Below are positions 16,501 through 24,305 of a DNA stretch of 40,042 nucleotides, piece after piece (within the stretch, counting starts at the first letter, position 1; each line of letters begins with the position of its first letter). The stretch is from positions 1 through 40,042 of the forward strand of contig CAKPOS010000012.1 in NCBI GenBank assembly GCA_934176955.1, written 5' to 3'. The notes beneath the pieces are model-generated. The model worked only from the letters and a program-made list of their open reading frames with translations, made no database searches and was not told where the DNA came from. Origin of the DNA: an uncultured Bacilli bacterium. Its GTDB lineage: Bacteria > Bacillota_I > Bacilli_A > RF39 > UBA660. A program made the position numbers and the translations under genes.

Positions 16501-17753
16501 CCGTAAAAGAATATATTGGTATAGCAGAAGTTACTATTGTCGATACTTTACCATATGAAATTGATGAAAAAAAATCTAACTTAGATGGTGGCGATTATAA
16601 TGCAACAGCGAAAACAATTACTTGGGTAGAAAAAAGAGCAATTGATACAAATAAAGATCCTGTTTCAGGAAATATCAATATTACGAAAAACATTAAAGTT
16701 GTTTATCAAGGAATTTCTTCAACAACAAGAGAAATTGAAAATAAAGTATCAGCAACCATCAAAACAACATCAGAAACAGATTCTGTAGAAGATACAAGTA
16801 AAACTACCGTTTCTGTAAAAGGAACAGTCATTGCTCACTATCAAGATACAGAAGGAAATGAATTAGCAGAAGATAAGCCATATACGGATTTAGTAGGTAA
16901 TTCTTATCAAACCGAAGCAAAAACTATTCCAGGATATAAATTAGTAGAAATAAAAGGGAATGAAACTGGTACATATCAAGATGAACAACAAGAAGTAACT
17001 TACATTTATTACAAATCAACAGGTGAAATTACAGAAAATACCTTAAAGAAAGATGGTATAATAAAAATTACTTCTGCAAATCAATTTGTTCCATACAAAA
17101 TTAGTCAAGACATTAAAATCGAAAACTATATTGGTACAGCAACCGTTACCATTATAGACATCTTACCAGCTGAAATTGACATAACAGAATCCAATTTACA
17201 AGGAGGAATCTACAACGAAGAAGACAAAACAATTACTTGGATAAATTCACAGGAAGTAAATACTTATAAAGATTTAAATAGTGGTATCATAAACTTTACT
17301 AAAGAAATTACCTTAAAATTTAAAGATCTAGATCCAACAGCAAGTGAATTAACCAACAAAGTAAAATCAACATTAAAAACAGAAAACAATACTGACGAAA
17401 AAGAGGATGAATATACTTCAGAGGTTGATGTTAAAGGCAAAGTAATTGTTAGATATATTGATTTAGATGGGAAACAATTATTAGATGATAAAACTTTAAC
17501 TGGAAAAATTGGAAAATCTTATGAAACAAAAGAAGAAATAATTGATGGATATATATTAGTAAAAGTAGATGGGGATATTAGTGGTAAATATAAAGAGGAA
17601 GATGGTTTTGTAACTTATATTTATACAAAAGTATCAACAGGTAATGTTGAAGTAATTCCTCCAAAAACTGGGGTAGAGAATAAGAATTCTATTTTAGATA
17701 TATTTGTTTTAATTGCTTCACTAGCAACCATTTTCTTAAAAAAATTCCATTAA
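13503..17753 (+). CDS. Cell-wall-anchored vWA/MucBP repeat surface protein (PPKTG signal)
   Basis: 1416 residues, secreted and probably wall-linked. N-terminal signal/anchor 8-28. A von Willebrand A domain spans about 71-312, with MIDAS residues D78, S80, S82 (VLDRSAS), T173 and D201 (LLSDG). About 318-420 is a DUF11-like β domain. About 422-533 is a cadherin/VCBS-like domain (GILSND ... GSLEYTPDSSCFG) with a possible Cys476-Cys496 disulfide. Four units of about 200 residues follow. Each has a DUF11-like part (TLPYEIDE.KSNL.GG.Y.A..KTITW) and a MucBP-like part (GTVIA.Y.DT.GNE ... YIYYK). The end is PPKTG (1386-1390), a hydrophobic segment and KKFH. A ligand-binding adhesin is likely; the ligand is unknown. 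Confidence 0.9.
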   Translation: MNKKFKAVLFSMITLIIIAAAGVFAVKALDNKDEGKISLNKTASKENGKYGRSADVVLDVSASKFTKSTTVDVVLVLDRSASMDGQKMRDTKAAATSLVKKLLKNNTDPKNPIVKVGIVTYGTDVIDSYEESGIFPWDDKKVYQTTSTALSPIESEVTTLINNIPDAVGSAATNIDAGLERANTLLTGSTANQKAVILLSDGMPTKFNYKGETYGTGNSDDKVCVEGKRRGSKCTKEMRPSEAAKEEANNLKKKGVTIYTVGFDVKKDSSAAKFLQEVSTAKEVNGTSTYPNFYLAKDKNDLEQEFDSILVSITTVATNVVVTDTIPLGFKLNEEKLKEKYGNAVSVSKNDKGEEVITWKIGELKVGTNPKLTYTVDADKDYYGAMYTNKSATLTGKAASGNPAYPDGEIKETFPKPVVAIPAVTEDDSYTAKLGETKTITETEGILSNDHIKNRLTDDNATVTDEIEVSETAKSCGKLTVNNKDGSLEYTPDSSCFGKDVEFDYVIKSTVKVNGETKEVISNTSKIKFTVTKDEPKVTNPKVEKTNANGEVTTSITDPFSYNIKYIATLKDHIGTATITIVDALPYEIDESNSNLDGGKYDAATKTITWPVSVKDIDTYKNPDSGNIKIDKRITVVYLNIPTDVDTITNKVNTTITVDKQEIKKETEQETKVQKGTIVVKYQTTTGEQLQEDKETTALIKTTEKTVAPKEIKKDKITYKLVKLLDNETEKSFEEEDEASVSYQATYQEKTTTVKYIYYKQASDITNDKIEKTGTEKITSSNEKVSYQINYNAQIDHYIGRITTKVVDTLPYEIDESKSNLNGGTYDAATKTITWEEKPDINTYKDGAYKVEFKKEIEVTFKNLDNTKVKMTNKVDGSIATAINQSEEKHGEHDTEIDIKGTVIAKYLDTLGNEIAKPIPTKGKVGNDYTTSQKDIDGYVFVRVEGDAVTGKYIEGELVVKYIYYKQSGETTETKVTKTGTNEITKTTDPVEYKVQYHTTVKEYIGIAEVTIVDTLPYEIDEKKSNLDGGDYNATAKTITWVEKRAIDTNKDPVSGNINITKNIKVVYQGISSTTREIENKVSATIKTTSETDSVEDTSKTTVSVKGTVIAHYQDTEGNELAEDKPYTDLVGNSYQTEAKTIPGYKLVEIKGNETGTYQDEQQEVTYIYYKSTGEITENTLKKDGIIKITSANQFVPYKISQDIKIENYIGTATVTIIDILPAEIDITESNLQGGIYNEEDKTITWINSQEVNTYKDLNSGIINFTKEITLKFKDLDPTASELTNKVKSTLKTENNTDEKEDEYTSEVDVKGKVIVRYIDLDGKQLLDDKTLTGKIGKSYETKEEIIDGYILVKVDGDISGKYKEEDGFVTYIYTKVSTGNVEVIPPKTGVENKNSILDIFVLIASLATIFLKKFH
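15123..17630 (+). repeat. Four tandem repeat units inside the surface protein gene
   Basis: Unit boundaries are at about 15123, 15804, 16434 and 17043, ending near 17630 (about 600-680 bp each). Units 2 and 3 are closest in sequence (PYEIDE, KTITW, VKYIYYKQ). Unit 1 has a longer, diverged MucBP part and unit 4 has ILPAEIDITES in place of TLPYEIDE. Confidence 0.8.
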
Positions 17754-17755
17754 TT

Positions 17756-17799
17756 AAAAGAGATTAGATTTCTAGTTGAGATAATCTAATCTTTTTTTC
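17756..17799 (+). terminator. Terminator of the sortase/surface protein operon
   Basis: AAAAGAGATTAGATT (17756-17770) pairs with AATCTAATCTTTTTT (17783-17797). This is a long stem with a T run starting three bases after the stop codon. Confidence 0.85.
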
Positions 17800-17869
17800 T
17801 TTCTTATCTAAAAAATAATAAACAAGCATCTAATTAGTAAAAAGTATTTTAAAGGAGGTAAATAGAATA

Positions 17870-19006
17870 ATGAAAAAATTTTTCCCGTTTCTCATTTTCC
17901 TTCTCTTCTTTTTTACTCCCTTGAAAATACACGCTAAAACAATAAATGATTTATACCAAGAACTTTACTATTTAATTGAACAAAAAGATGTCTATTCTCT
18001 CAAAAATAATATGACCATAGAACAAATCATCCAAGAAAAAGAAACATTAGAGCAAGAGTTGCTTCAATTAACAGAAAATTTAAATCAAATAAAAAATTCT
18101 TCCGAAGAAAAAGAAAACCAAATATTAAATTTAAAACAAGAATTAAATCATATCATTCTATTTTATCAACTCCAAAACAAAAAAAATCTTTATTTAGAAT
18201 ACCTCTTTAACGCAAATAACTATTCAGAATTTCTGTACCGAAAAATGTCCATAACTCAAATAATAAACTATCAACAAGAAACCATTTCTAATTACCAACA
18301 AGAATTAATAGCCCTTGTCAAAGAAAAAGAAAAATATCAAAAAAAATTAGATGAATTAAGCCAAAAAAGAGATAATTATGCTGACTTAGAAATTTTTCTA
18401 AAATCAAAAAAGATAAGTATTACAGATAGCATTAGTACAACTTTAGAAGAAGATATTCAAAATATTCAAAAAGAGATCCGTGATTACCAAGCGATAGGCT
18501 GTAAAAAAGATCAAGAACTAGAGGTTTGTTTAAATATTGCCACGATGCAAACCTTTACCTATCCCTTGCAAAAAGGGTGTGTAAGTAAAGAATATAATAT
18601 TTCTTCTCATAAAGGAATGGATTTAGCTTGTAATAAAGAAGGGACTAATGTTTATGCGAGTGGTAGGGGAGTGGTTGGTGAGACGTTATGGAAAACTCCC
18701 TGTGGAGGCAACATTGTCTTTATCTATCATAATGTTAATGGAAAAAAATATACAACCATTTATGGACACTTATTAAAAATAAAAGTATCACCCGGACAAG
18801 CCGTTGATGAAAATACTGTAATAGGCTTAGTTGGCGGCGAGACTACTGCTCTCAAAAATGGGGGATATGATCGATGCACAACCGGTGCACACTTACATTA
18901 TGCGATCACCGAAGAATATCACACTTACGATTTTAGTAGTTACACTATAAATCCAAGAGTCATGAATCATTATCCCGTTTCTTTTTTTGAATTTTTTACT
19001 AGATAA
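17870..19006 (+). CDS. Secreted coiled-coil M23 peptidase (EnvC/CwlO-like layout)
   Basis: 378 residues. A signal peptide (about 1-22, ending KIHA) precedes long coiled coils (about 48-100 and 135-205, for example EKETLEQELLQLTENLNQI). The C-terminal LytM/M23 domain (about 230-370) has H247 and D251 (SHKGMD), H300 (YGHL) and H341/H343 (HLHYAI), the full zinc and catalytic set. Such enzymes cut peptide cross-bridges in peptidoglycan, and the coiled coil usually regulates them. Paired cysteines (C211/C220, C237/C254) are unusual and may form disulfides. The start follows a perfect AAGGAGGT. It lies behind the surface protein's terminator and shares that block's base composition. Confidence 0.88.
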   Translation: MKKFFPFLIFLLFFFTPLKIHAKTINDLYQELYYLIEQKDVYSLKNNMTIEQIIQEKETLEQELLQLTENLNQIKNSSEEKENQILNLKQELNHIILFYQLQNKKNLYLEYLFNANNYSEFLYRKMSITQIINYQQETISNYQQELIALVKEKEKYQKKLDELSQKRDNYADLEIFLKSKKISITDSISTTLEEDIQNIQKEIRDYQAIGCKKDQELEVCLNIATMQTFTYPLQKGCVSKEYNISSHKGMDLACNKEGTNVYASGRGVVGETLWKTPCGGNIVFIYHNVNGKKYTTIYGHLLKIKVSPGQAVDENTVIGLVGGETTALKNGGYDRCTTGAHLHYAITEEYHTYDFSSYTINPRVMNHYPVSFFEFFTR

Positions 19007-19087
19007 TTAAATAAGAGTAGGGGAAGAAACTTCTAAAATACCTTAACCTCTGCAATTAAATATGGATAAATAAACATGGATAAAATA

Positions 19088-19117
19088 AAAAAATGGCTTC
19101 ATCACGAAGTCATTTTT
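19088..19117. terminator. Bidirectional terminator between convergent genes
   Basis: The hairpin AATGGCTTC/GAAGTCATT (one mismatch) is flanked by A runs on the left and T runs on the right, so it can end both the M23 transcript and the minus-strand operon, whose stop codon it abuts. Confidence 0.7.
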
Positions 19118-20179
19118 CTATGGGATAAGTCCCCAACCAGTAACCACATATCTTCCTTTAGTTCGTTTTGCTTCAGCCGGAGGATTATTTTCTAACTCTC
19201 CGTTTACGACCATTGTTGAGGATTGTCCACCGTCTAGGTTGGCAGCGTTGTAAGCTCCATATAGTTTTAGGGTTTTGACTACATCTTGAAGGCTTGCTCC
19301 ATCAATATAATTTCTACCATCGATAGATAAAAACATCATGACGCCATCTTTTCGTTGAGCAATGGCCATTCTAGGTGATTTTCCCCAAGGGTCTCCGACA
19401 ATTTCTAGGGATTTGCCGTTGACGATTAAGAATGGGCCAAAGACCATTCCGTCTTTTATTTTAGCTTTTATGGCTTCTTCTCCTGTAGCATTTGCCATTA
19501 GTTTTAATTTGCCTTCATCTGTAATACCAATAATGTTATCTCGATAAGTATTTTCGTTTTCTCCTTTTGGTGTCCAAATAATTTCATGATCTTTTATGAC
19601 ATAGCCAACTGGAATGTCTGATCCCATACCATTGTCAACGAATCCACCACCGTTGATACAAACGACACCATTGTATCTTTCACACATGGTCATCACTCTC
19701 TCTCCATAACCGCCGACATTAAATTTTTTGGTATGAATTAATTCTACTTTTTTTGGATTATAGATGGCTACTAAATGGGCATCGGCACTACCAACTTTTA
19801 AGTGAATAACTTTATATAAATCATTTCCTTCATCTCTAGTTAAAAGTTCTTTTTCGTATTCATTTTTGTATTTTTTCTTTTCTTTGGTGTTGATAACGAT
19901 ATCATCTAGATTGGCATCTTCATTGATGGTTACAAAATAGTTTCCATTCATGATTGTTTCAATTTTTTTCTCACTATAAAATATTCTAGCCATCCATCTA
20001 TGTTCCATGGTATTCATAGCTGTTGTAACATATAAATTTCTTACATAACTCCAAGGCCCATACATAATAAAGAAACAAATAATTGCCATAACATCTAAAA
20101 CAATAAATACAATGGTTCGTTTCAGTATTTTCTTCTTTTGTTTAATCTTGGTATTCTTCTTTAAAGACTTCTTTTTCAT
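19118..20179 (-). CDS. Membrane-anchored NAGPA-like phosphodiester glycosidase, copy 2
   Basis: 353 residues. A basic N-terminus and one TM segment (about 23-42) place the enzyme outside the membrane. The C-terminal half is a phosphodiester glycosidase (NAGPA, PF09992-type) domain: VVCINGGGFVDNGMGSDIPVGYVI, then FGPFLIVNG, RMAIAQRKDGVMMFLSIDGR, and the hallmark NAANLDGGQSSTMVVNG, ending VTGWGLIP. Bacterial members act on sugar phosphodiesters or wall glycopolymers. It is the last gene of a three-gene minus-strand operon and a tandem paralogue of 20202-21236 (22-bp gap); the two proteins align over their full length. Confidence 0.85.
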   Translation of the reverse strand: MKKKSLKKNTKIKQKKKILKRTIVFIVLDVMAIICFFIMYGPWSYVRNLYVTTAMNTMEHRWMARIFYSEKKIETIMNGNYFVTINEDANLDDIVINTKEKKKYKNEYEKELLTRDEGNDLYKVIHLKVGSADAHLVAIYNPKKVELIHTKKFNVGGYGERVMTMCERYNGVVCINGGGFVDNGMGSDIPVGYVIKDHEIIWTPKGENENTYRDNIIGITDEGKLKLMANATGEEAIKAKIKDGMVFGPFLIVNGKSLEIVGDPWGKSPRMAIAQRKDGVMMFLSIDGRNYIDGASLQDVVKTLKLYGAYNAANLDGGQSSTMVVNGELENNPPAEAKRTKGRYVVTGWGLIP

Positions 20180-20201
20180 GGATAATACTACCTCCTTTAG
20201 A

Positions 20202-21236
20202 TTAAGGAATTAATCCCCAACCTGTAACAACGTATCTTCCTCCTTGTTTTTTTGCGGCATAGTTTGGTGTGTTGACTAAACTATTATTGATAACTAAGGA
20301 GGTAGATTGTCCACCATCTAAGTTGGCTGCGTTGTAAGCTCCATATCGCTCTAATACTTTTAATACATCTTTCATGCTGGCACCGTCAATGTAACTTTCT
20401 CCTTCTGTTACTAGAAACATGATAACACCATCTTTTCTTTGAGCAATTACACATTTATTGGCAACACCAAATGGGGTTCCTTCAATTTTAACAGATTTTC
20501 CGTTGACAATTAGGAATGGACCGAATTCAACGCCATACCAAATTCCAGAATTAATTGCTTCCGTACCTGTTGCATTGTTCATTAATTTTAATTTGCCTTC
20601 TTTCGTCATTCCAATGATATTTCCTCTGGTGTTGCTATAATCACTTTGGATAGGCCAAGCAACTTTTCCTTCATCAATAACATATCCTTGAGGAATATCA
20701 GAACCTTTATCTAGTCCGTTAGAGAATCCTCCTCCGTTGATACAAACGATTCCTCCGTAGCGTTTGCACATATCAATCACTCTTTCTCCATAAGTGCCAG
20801 AATTAAATTTTTTGGTTCGAAGAAGACTAATTTTTGTAGGATCATAGATAGCAATTAAATATCCGTTTGCATTTCCTACTTTAACGTTTAGAACTTTATA
20901 TAAATCATCTTTGTTTTCTCTTTCTAATAATTCTTTTTCATATTCATTTAAATAATTTTTTTTCTCTTTGGTATCAATCACAATAGAAGAGGTGTCTGCA
21001 TCTTCATTTATGCCAACTAGATAGTTGTTACTTTGGATTTCGGTAATTTTCTTTTCACTGTAAAAAACTCTGGCTAAGTATTTATGTGTCATGGTTTGCA
21101 TTGCTGTTGTTACATATAAATTTCTTACATAGTTCCAAGGACCATACATGATGAAGAAACAAATGATAGCAATGATATCTATTAATCCAAAAATAATGGT
21201 TCTTTTTAAAATTTTCTTTTTCTTCTTTATTGCCAT
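20202..21236 (-). CDS. Membrane-anchored NAGPA-like phosphodiester glycosidase, copy 1
   Basis: 344 residues, same layout as its downstream paralogue: basic start (MAIKKKKKILKR), TM about 13-30, a spacer shared with copy 2 (SEKKI..I..NYLV.INEDAD), then the domain with IVCINGGGFSNGLDKGSDIPQGYVI, FGPFLIVNGKSVKI, NAANLDGGQSTSLVINN and VTGWGLIP. Differences cluster in the substrate-side loops (MFLVTEGESYIDGAS here, MFLSIDGRNYIDGAS in copy 2), which suggests different substrates. Its ATG is one base from the stop of the DUF6273-like gene upstream. Confidence 0.85.
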   Translation of the reverse strand: MAIKKKKKILKRTIIFGLIDIIAIICFFIMYGPWNYVRNLYVTTAMQTMTHKYLARVFYSEKKITEIQSNNYLVGINEDADTSSIVIDTKEKKNYLNEYEKELLERENKDDLYKVLNVKVGNANGYLIAIYDPTKISLLRTKKFNSGTYGERVIDMCKRYGGIVCINGGGFSNGLDKGSDIPQGYVIDEGKVAWPIQSDYSNTRGNIIGMTKEGKLKLMNNATGTEAINSGIWYGVEFGPFLIVNGKSVKIEGTPFGVANKCVIAQRKDGVIMFLVTEGESYIDGASMKDVLKVLERYGAYNAANLDGGQSTSLVINNSLVNTPNYAAKKQGGRYVVTGWGLIP

Positions 21237-21237
21237 T

Positions 21238-22575
21238 TTATTCTCCTAATCTATATGGATCTTTTTCTGTTCCATTTCCTTGGGTTAAGCTTTCTTTTTT
21301 AATACTAATACAAGGTCGTACTTTATTTTCATAGCTGATATTTTTTTGACTGATTGTTCCGCTAGCGTTTCTAATGTAAATGTAGGTATCGTTTTCTGAT
21401 ACACCAGTTGTTGTTACATATCCTTCTATTTCATCGTTTACGATGATATCGTTGATACTAGGAAGGGCTATTTTAGTAGAGATGGTATTTTTACTTAATT
21501 CTTCTAATGAATAGTTATTATCTTCTCCATAAGTACTGTTTGTATAGTTATTTTCTACAATAATACTTCCATAGTCTAGGCCTTTATAATAAGTTTTATT
21601 GAGGTAATAAGCAAGTGTTCCATAAGTAGTATCATTATATTGATAATTTTTCTTCGAATAAAGATATTTAAATGCTGTATTATCTTTGTTCTCTAGTGTT
21701 TTATCTAAAATTAATTTTAACTTATCTTCATCACTTTCATATACTCTCCAAATATCATTTCCTAATTTAACATAGGAAGCAAAATAGTTCTTTTCTTCAG
21801 AGAAAGTATAAGGTTTTTCTTTACTGCCATCTCCTTCTTTTGCTTCTATTGTTGAAGCAATGGTAATGACAGGGCGAATGCCAATGATTTCATTTTCACT
21901 ATCACTATCTAATTTTCCTTCATTTGTTATATACCAATAATTTTTATTTTTACTTTGATTGGCTAAATAAGTAATTTTTCCGTTATTGATGAATCCTTTA
22001 TTGCCACCAGTATATAAGTAATCTTCTATTGATAGAAGACCAATATCATAAGTATTATTTGTTTTATTGCAAGTAATTTTATTGACATCATTAATGGTAT
22101 CAGTACAAATATTAGACTTTACTAAGAAACTATCTTTATTACTAAGGACATTTTCTACAACGCCACTATAATCTTTCTCTTTTTCTTTATTTAACCAAGT
22201 CATGATACTAGATTTCTCATAAGTATCTTTTCCGTTATTTAAAGTACCAATGACGTTTTCACTAATTAAAGTAACTGTGTTATCTTTATTAATTTTAACA
22301 ATTCTCCATAGCATATTAGAGTACATTACATAGTTGTCTTTTACTTTTCCATTGAAATAATAAACTTCTTTTACTTGTTTGAATTCTTCTTTATCTTTTT
22401 TTTCTTTTAGTAAAACTTTAGCAAAAATATTGGCTTCTTTCTCGTTTGTTTTTTTGTTATCTAAATAGAAGTAGATTAATCTTCCTCCATACCATAAAAT
22501 ACATATTATAATAAATATTAAACTAACAAAACTAAATATTTTTTGTTTATTGATTGTTCTTTTTTTCTTTTTCAT
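21238..22575 (-). CDS. DUF6273-like membrane protein with two tandem domains
   Basis: 445 residues with one TM segment (about 13-36) and a large outside part. Two similar units can be seen. The first has NMLWRIVKINKDNTVTLISENVIG and ends IGIRPVITI...EGDGSKEKPYTF. The second has GNDIWRVYESDEDKLKLILDKTL and ends KVRPCISI...QGNGTEKDPYRLG. The W-R core and the RP..I end fit the DUF6273 family of gut Firmicutes, function unknown. Such proteins often sit with other surface proteins, as here. It is first in the operon, behind the promoter at 22609-22637; its ribosome binding site (AGCGG) is weak. Confidence 0.7.
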   Translation of the reverse strand: MKKKKRTINKQKIFSFVSLIFIIICILWYGGRLIYFYLDNKKTNEKEANIFAKVLLKEKKDKEEFKQVKEVYYFNGKVKDNYVMYSNMLWRIVKINKDNTVTLISENVIGTLNNGKDTYEKSSIMTWLNKEKEKDYSGVVENVLSNKDSFLVKSNICTDTINDVNKITCNKTNNTYDIGLLSIEDYLYTGGNKGFINNGKITYLANQSKNKNYWYITNEGKLDSDSENEIIGIRPVITIASTIEAKEGDGSKEKPYTFSEEKNYFASYVKLGNDIWRVYESDEDKLKLILDKTLENKDNTAFKYLYSKKNYQYNDTTYGTLAYYLNKTYYKGLDYGSIIVENNYTNSTYGEDNNYSLEELSKNTISTKIALPSINDIIVNDEIEGYVTTTGVSENDTYIYIRNASGTISQKNISYENKVRPCISIKKESLTQGNGTEKDPYRLGE

Positions 22576-22608
22576 TTGAATACCGCTTTCTATTTTTTAT
22601 CTAAATAG

Positions 22609-22637
22609 ATTATAACATTGATGTTATTATTTGACAA
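22609..22637 (-). promoter_or_regulatory. Promoter of the three-gene minus-strand operon
   Basis: On the minus strand, TTGTCA (22637-22632), 17-bp spacer, TATAAT (22614-22609). Confidence 0.7.
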
Positions 22638-22712
22638 GTTTAGACAAATTTTTTCTCGATAAAATAGCAATCATTTTATTTATATAGTATAATGAATTTG
22701 TGGTGAGGCAAA

Positions 22713-23261
22713 GTGAAAAATTATTATAGAGTTACATGTGAAGAAATAGGAATATATGAGTATATAAAGAGAGTTTTAAAGACGAATCAAGATAATTCAT
22801 TATTATCATGGGATGAGTTTTTAGCTGATGATTGTAATGCTTGGTTAAAAAAGCCAATGATTTATTTAGATAAAGAAAATAAATATCGTTCTTATTTTAA
22901 TGCGTTGGGGTATCAAATTTTTTTAGAAAAGACTTATCCAGTGATAATTAAAATTATTGATGAAAAATTGATTAAAGTAGAGATGGTTAAAATAGAAGAT
23001 AAAAATATTTTATATCAAGATGAGTATCAAATTGTAGTGAGTGATAATCAATTAGAAAAAGCAAGAGAGTTTTGTTTTAAAGTAAAGCAATTAGCTAAGG
23101 AATATCATTTATCTTTTTTTGTTGTAACAGAGGGAGCTAGTGCAATATCAAATAATCATTGTGAGGCGGTAAGGCATGCTAGGGATTGTCATATTGCGTG
23201 GGAGAAACAACATGGTTTTGATCCTGATGAGGATTGGATGGCTAAAGATATTAATCAATAG
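22713..23261 (+). CDS. Unknown 182-residue protein
   Basis: I do not recognise this protein. It is cytoplasmic with an α/β composition. A helical N-terminal third (GIYEYIKRVL...SWDEFLADDCNAWL) leads to β strands around PVIIKIIDEKLIKVEMVKI. The C-terminal segment looks like the best conserved part: FFVVTEGASAISNNHCEAVRHARDCHIAWEKQHGFDPDEDW (about 135-175, given here as one reading of the end). The start GTG follows GGTGAGG, and TATAAT lies at 22688-22693. It is divergently oriented to the minus-strand operon. Confidence 0.7.
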   Translation: MKNYYRVTCEEIGIYEYIKRVLKTNQDNSLLSWDEFLADDCNAWLKKPMIYLDKENKYRSYFNALGYQIFLEKTYPVIIKIIDEKLIKVEMVKIEDKNILYQDEYQIVVSDNQLEKAREFCFKVKQLAKEYHLSFFVVTEGASAISNNHCEAVRHARDCHIAWEKQHGFDPDEDWMAKDINQ

Positions 23262-23285
23262 GTTGTTATGAAGAAAACAAATTCG

Positions 23286-23314
23286 TTGTTTATTTAAAAG
23301 AACTATGTTACAAT
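23286..23314 (+). promoter_or_regulatory. Promoter of the glycosyltransferase gene
   Basis: TTGTTT (23286-23291), 17-bp spacer, TACAAT (23309-23314), 25 bp upstream of the start codon. Confidence 0.5.
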
Positions 23315-23338
23315 GAGTTCAGTAAAGGAGTATATGGG

Positions 23339-24280
23339 ATGAAAAAGATATTATCAATTATTGTTCCTTGTTATAATGAGGAGCCAGCGTTACCATTTTT
23401 TTATCAAGAAATTGATAAAGTAAGTAAAGAATTAAAGGAGTTGCATTTTGAACTTATTTTTATTAATGATGGTTCGAAGGATAAGACTTTAGAAGTATTA
23501 AAGGAATATCATCAAAAAGATAAGCGGGTAAAGTATATTTCTTTTTCCAGAAATTTTGGGAAAGAGGCTGCTATGTATGCTGGATTAGAGCATGCTAAGG
23601 GGGACTATGTAACGATTATGGATGCTGATTTGCAAGATCCTCCTTCTTTATTAAAAGAGATGTATCGTTTAGCAGAAGAAGAAGGTTATGAGTGTATTGG
23701 AACAAGGAGAGTAACGAGAAAAGGAGAACCACCAATTCGAAGTTTTTGTGCTAGGATGTTTTATAAAATTATTAATCGTTTAAGTAAAGTAGAAATGGTA
23801 GATGGCGCTAGAGATTATCGTTTTATGAGTCGTAAGATGGTTAATGCTATTCTAGAATTAAAGGAATACAACCGTTATTCTAAAGGGTTATTTAGTTTTG
23901 TTGGTTTTAAGACTAAGTGGTTAGAGTATGAGAATATTAATCGTGTGGCAGGAGAAACTACATGGAGTTTTTGGAAATTATTTGTTTATGCTCTTGATGG
24001 AATTACTGCTTTTTCAACAGTTCCTCTTGTTTTATCTGCAGTATTAGGCTTTATCTTTTGTTTGATTTCATTTATTATGATTATTGCTATTGTAATTAAA
24101 ACTTTAGTTTATGGGGATCCAGTTAATGGTTGGCCTAGTATGGTGTGTATTATCTTTTTATGTAGTGGGGTTCAATTATTTTGTATGGGGATAATCGGAC
24201 AATACTTATCGAAAACTTATCTTGAAACAAAGAAACGTCCTATATATATAGTTGGAGAATCTAGTGAAGAGAAAGGATGA
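23339..24280 (+). CDS. Family 2 glycosyltransferase of the GtrB/DPM1 type
   Basis: 313 residues. The GT-A domain opens with LSIIVPCYNEEPALP, with INDGSKDKT (42-50) for nucleotide binding and the metal site D95-A-D97 in MDADLQDP. Two C-terminal TM segments (about 223-257 and 265-300) are typical of enzymes that move a sugar onto undecaprenyl phosphate for transfer outside. The start ATG follows AAAGGAG. The RtcB-like gene begins 25 bp after its stop, so the two may be co-transcribed, although their functions have no obvious link. Confidence 0.88.
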   Translation: MKKILSIIVPCYNEEPALPFFYQEIDKVSKELKELHFELIFINDGSKDKTLEVLKEYHQKDKRVKYISFSRNFGKEAAMYAGLEHAKGDYVTIMDADLQDPPSLLKEMYRLAEEEGYECIGTRRVTRKGEPPIRSFCARMFYKIINRLSKVEMVDGARDYRFMSRKMVNAILELKEYNRYSKGLFSFVGFKTKWLEYENINRVAGETTWSFWKLFVYALDGITAFSTVPLVLSAVLGFIFCLISFIMIIAIVIKTLVYGDPVNGWPSMVCIIFLCSGVQLFCMGIIGQYLSKTYLETKKRPIYIVGESSEEKG

Positions 24281-24305
24281 GATTTTAAATTAAGGGGAAA
24301 TTTTA

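Noticed and set aside
15123..17630. CRISPR-like array, because of regularly repeated DNA
   Set aside because: The repeats are about 600 bp coding units of a surface protein in one open frame.
22631..22693. TTGACA (22631) with TATAAT (22688) as one plus-strand promoter for the 22713 gene
   Set aside because: The spacing is far too long. TTGACAA there is better explained as the reverse of the minus-strand TTGTCA box. Only the TATAAT is kept as a possible -10.
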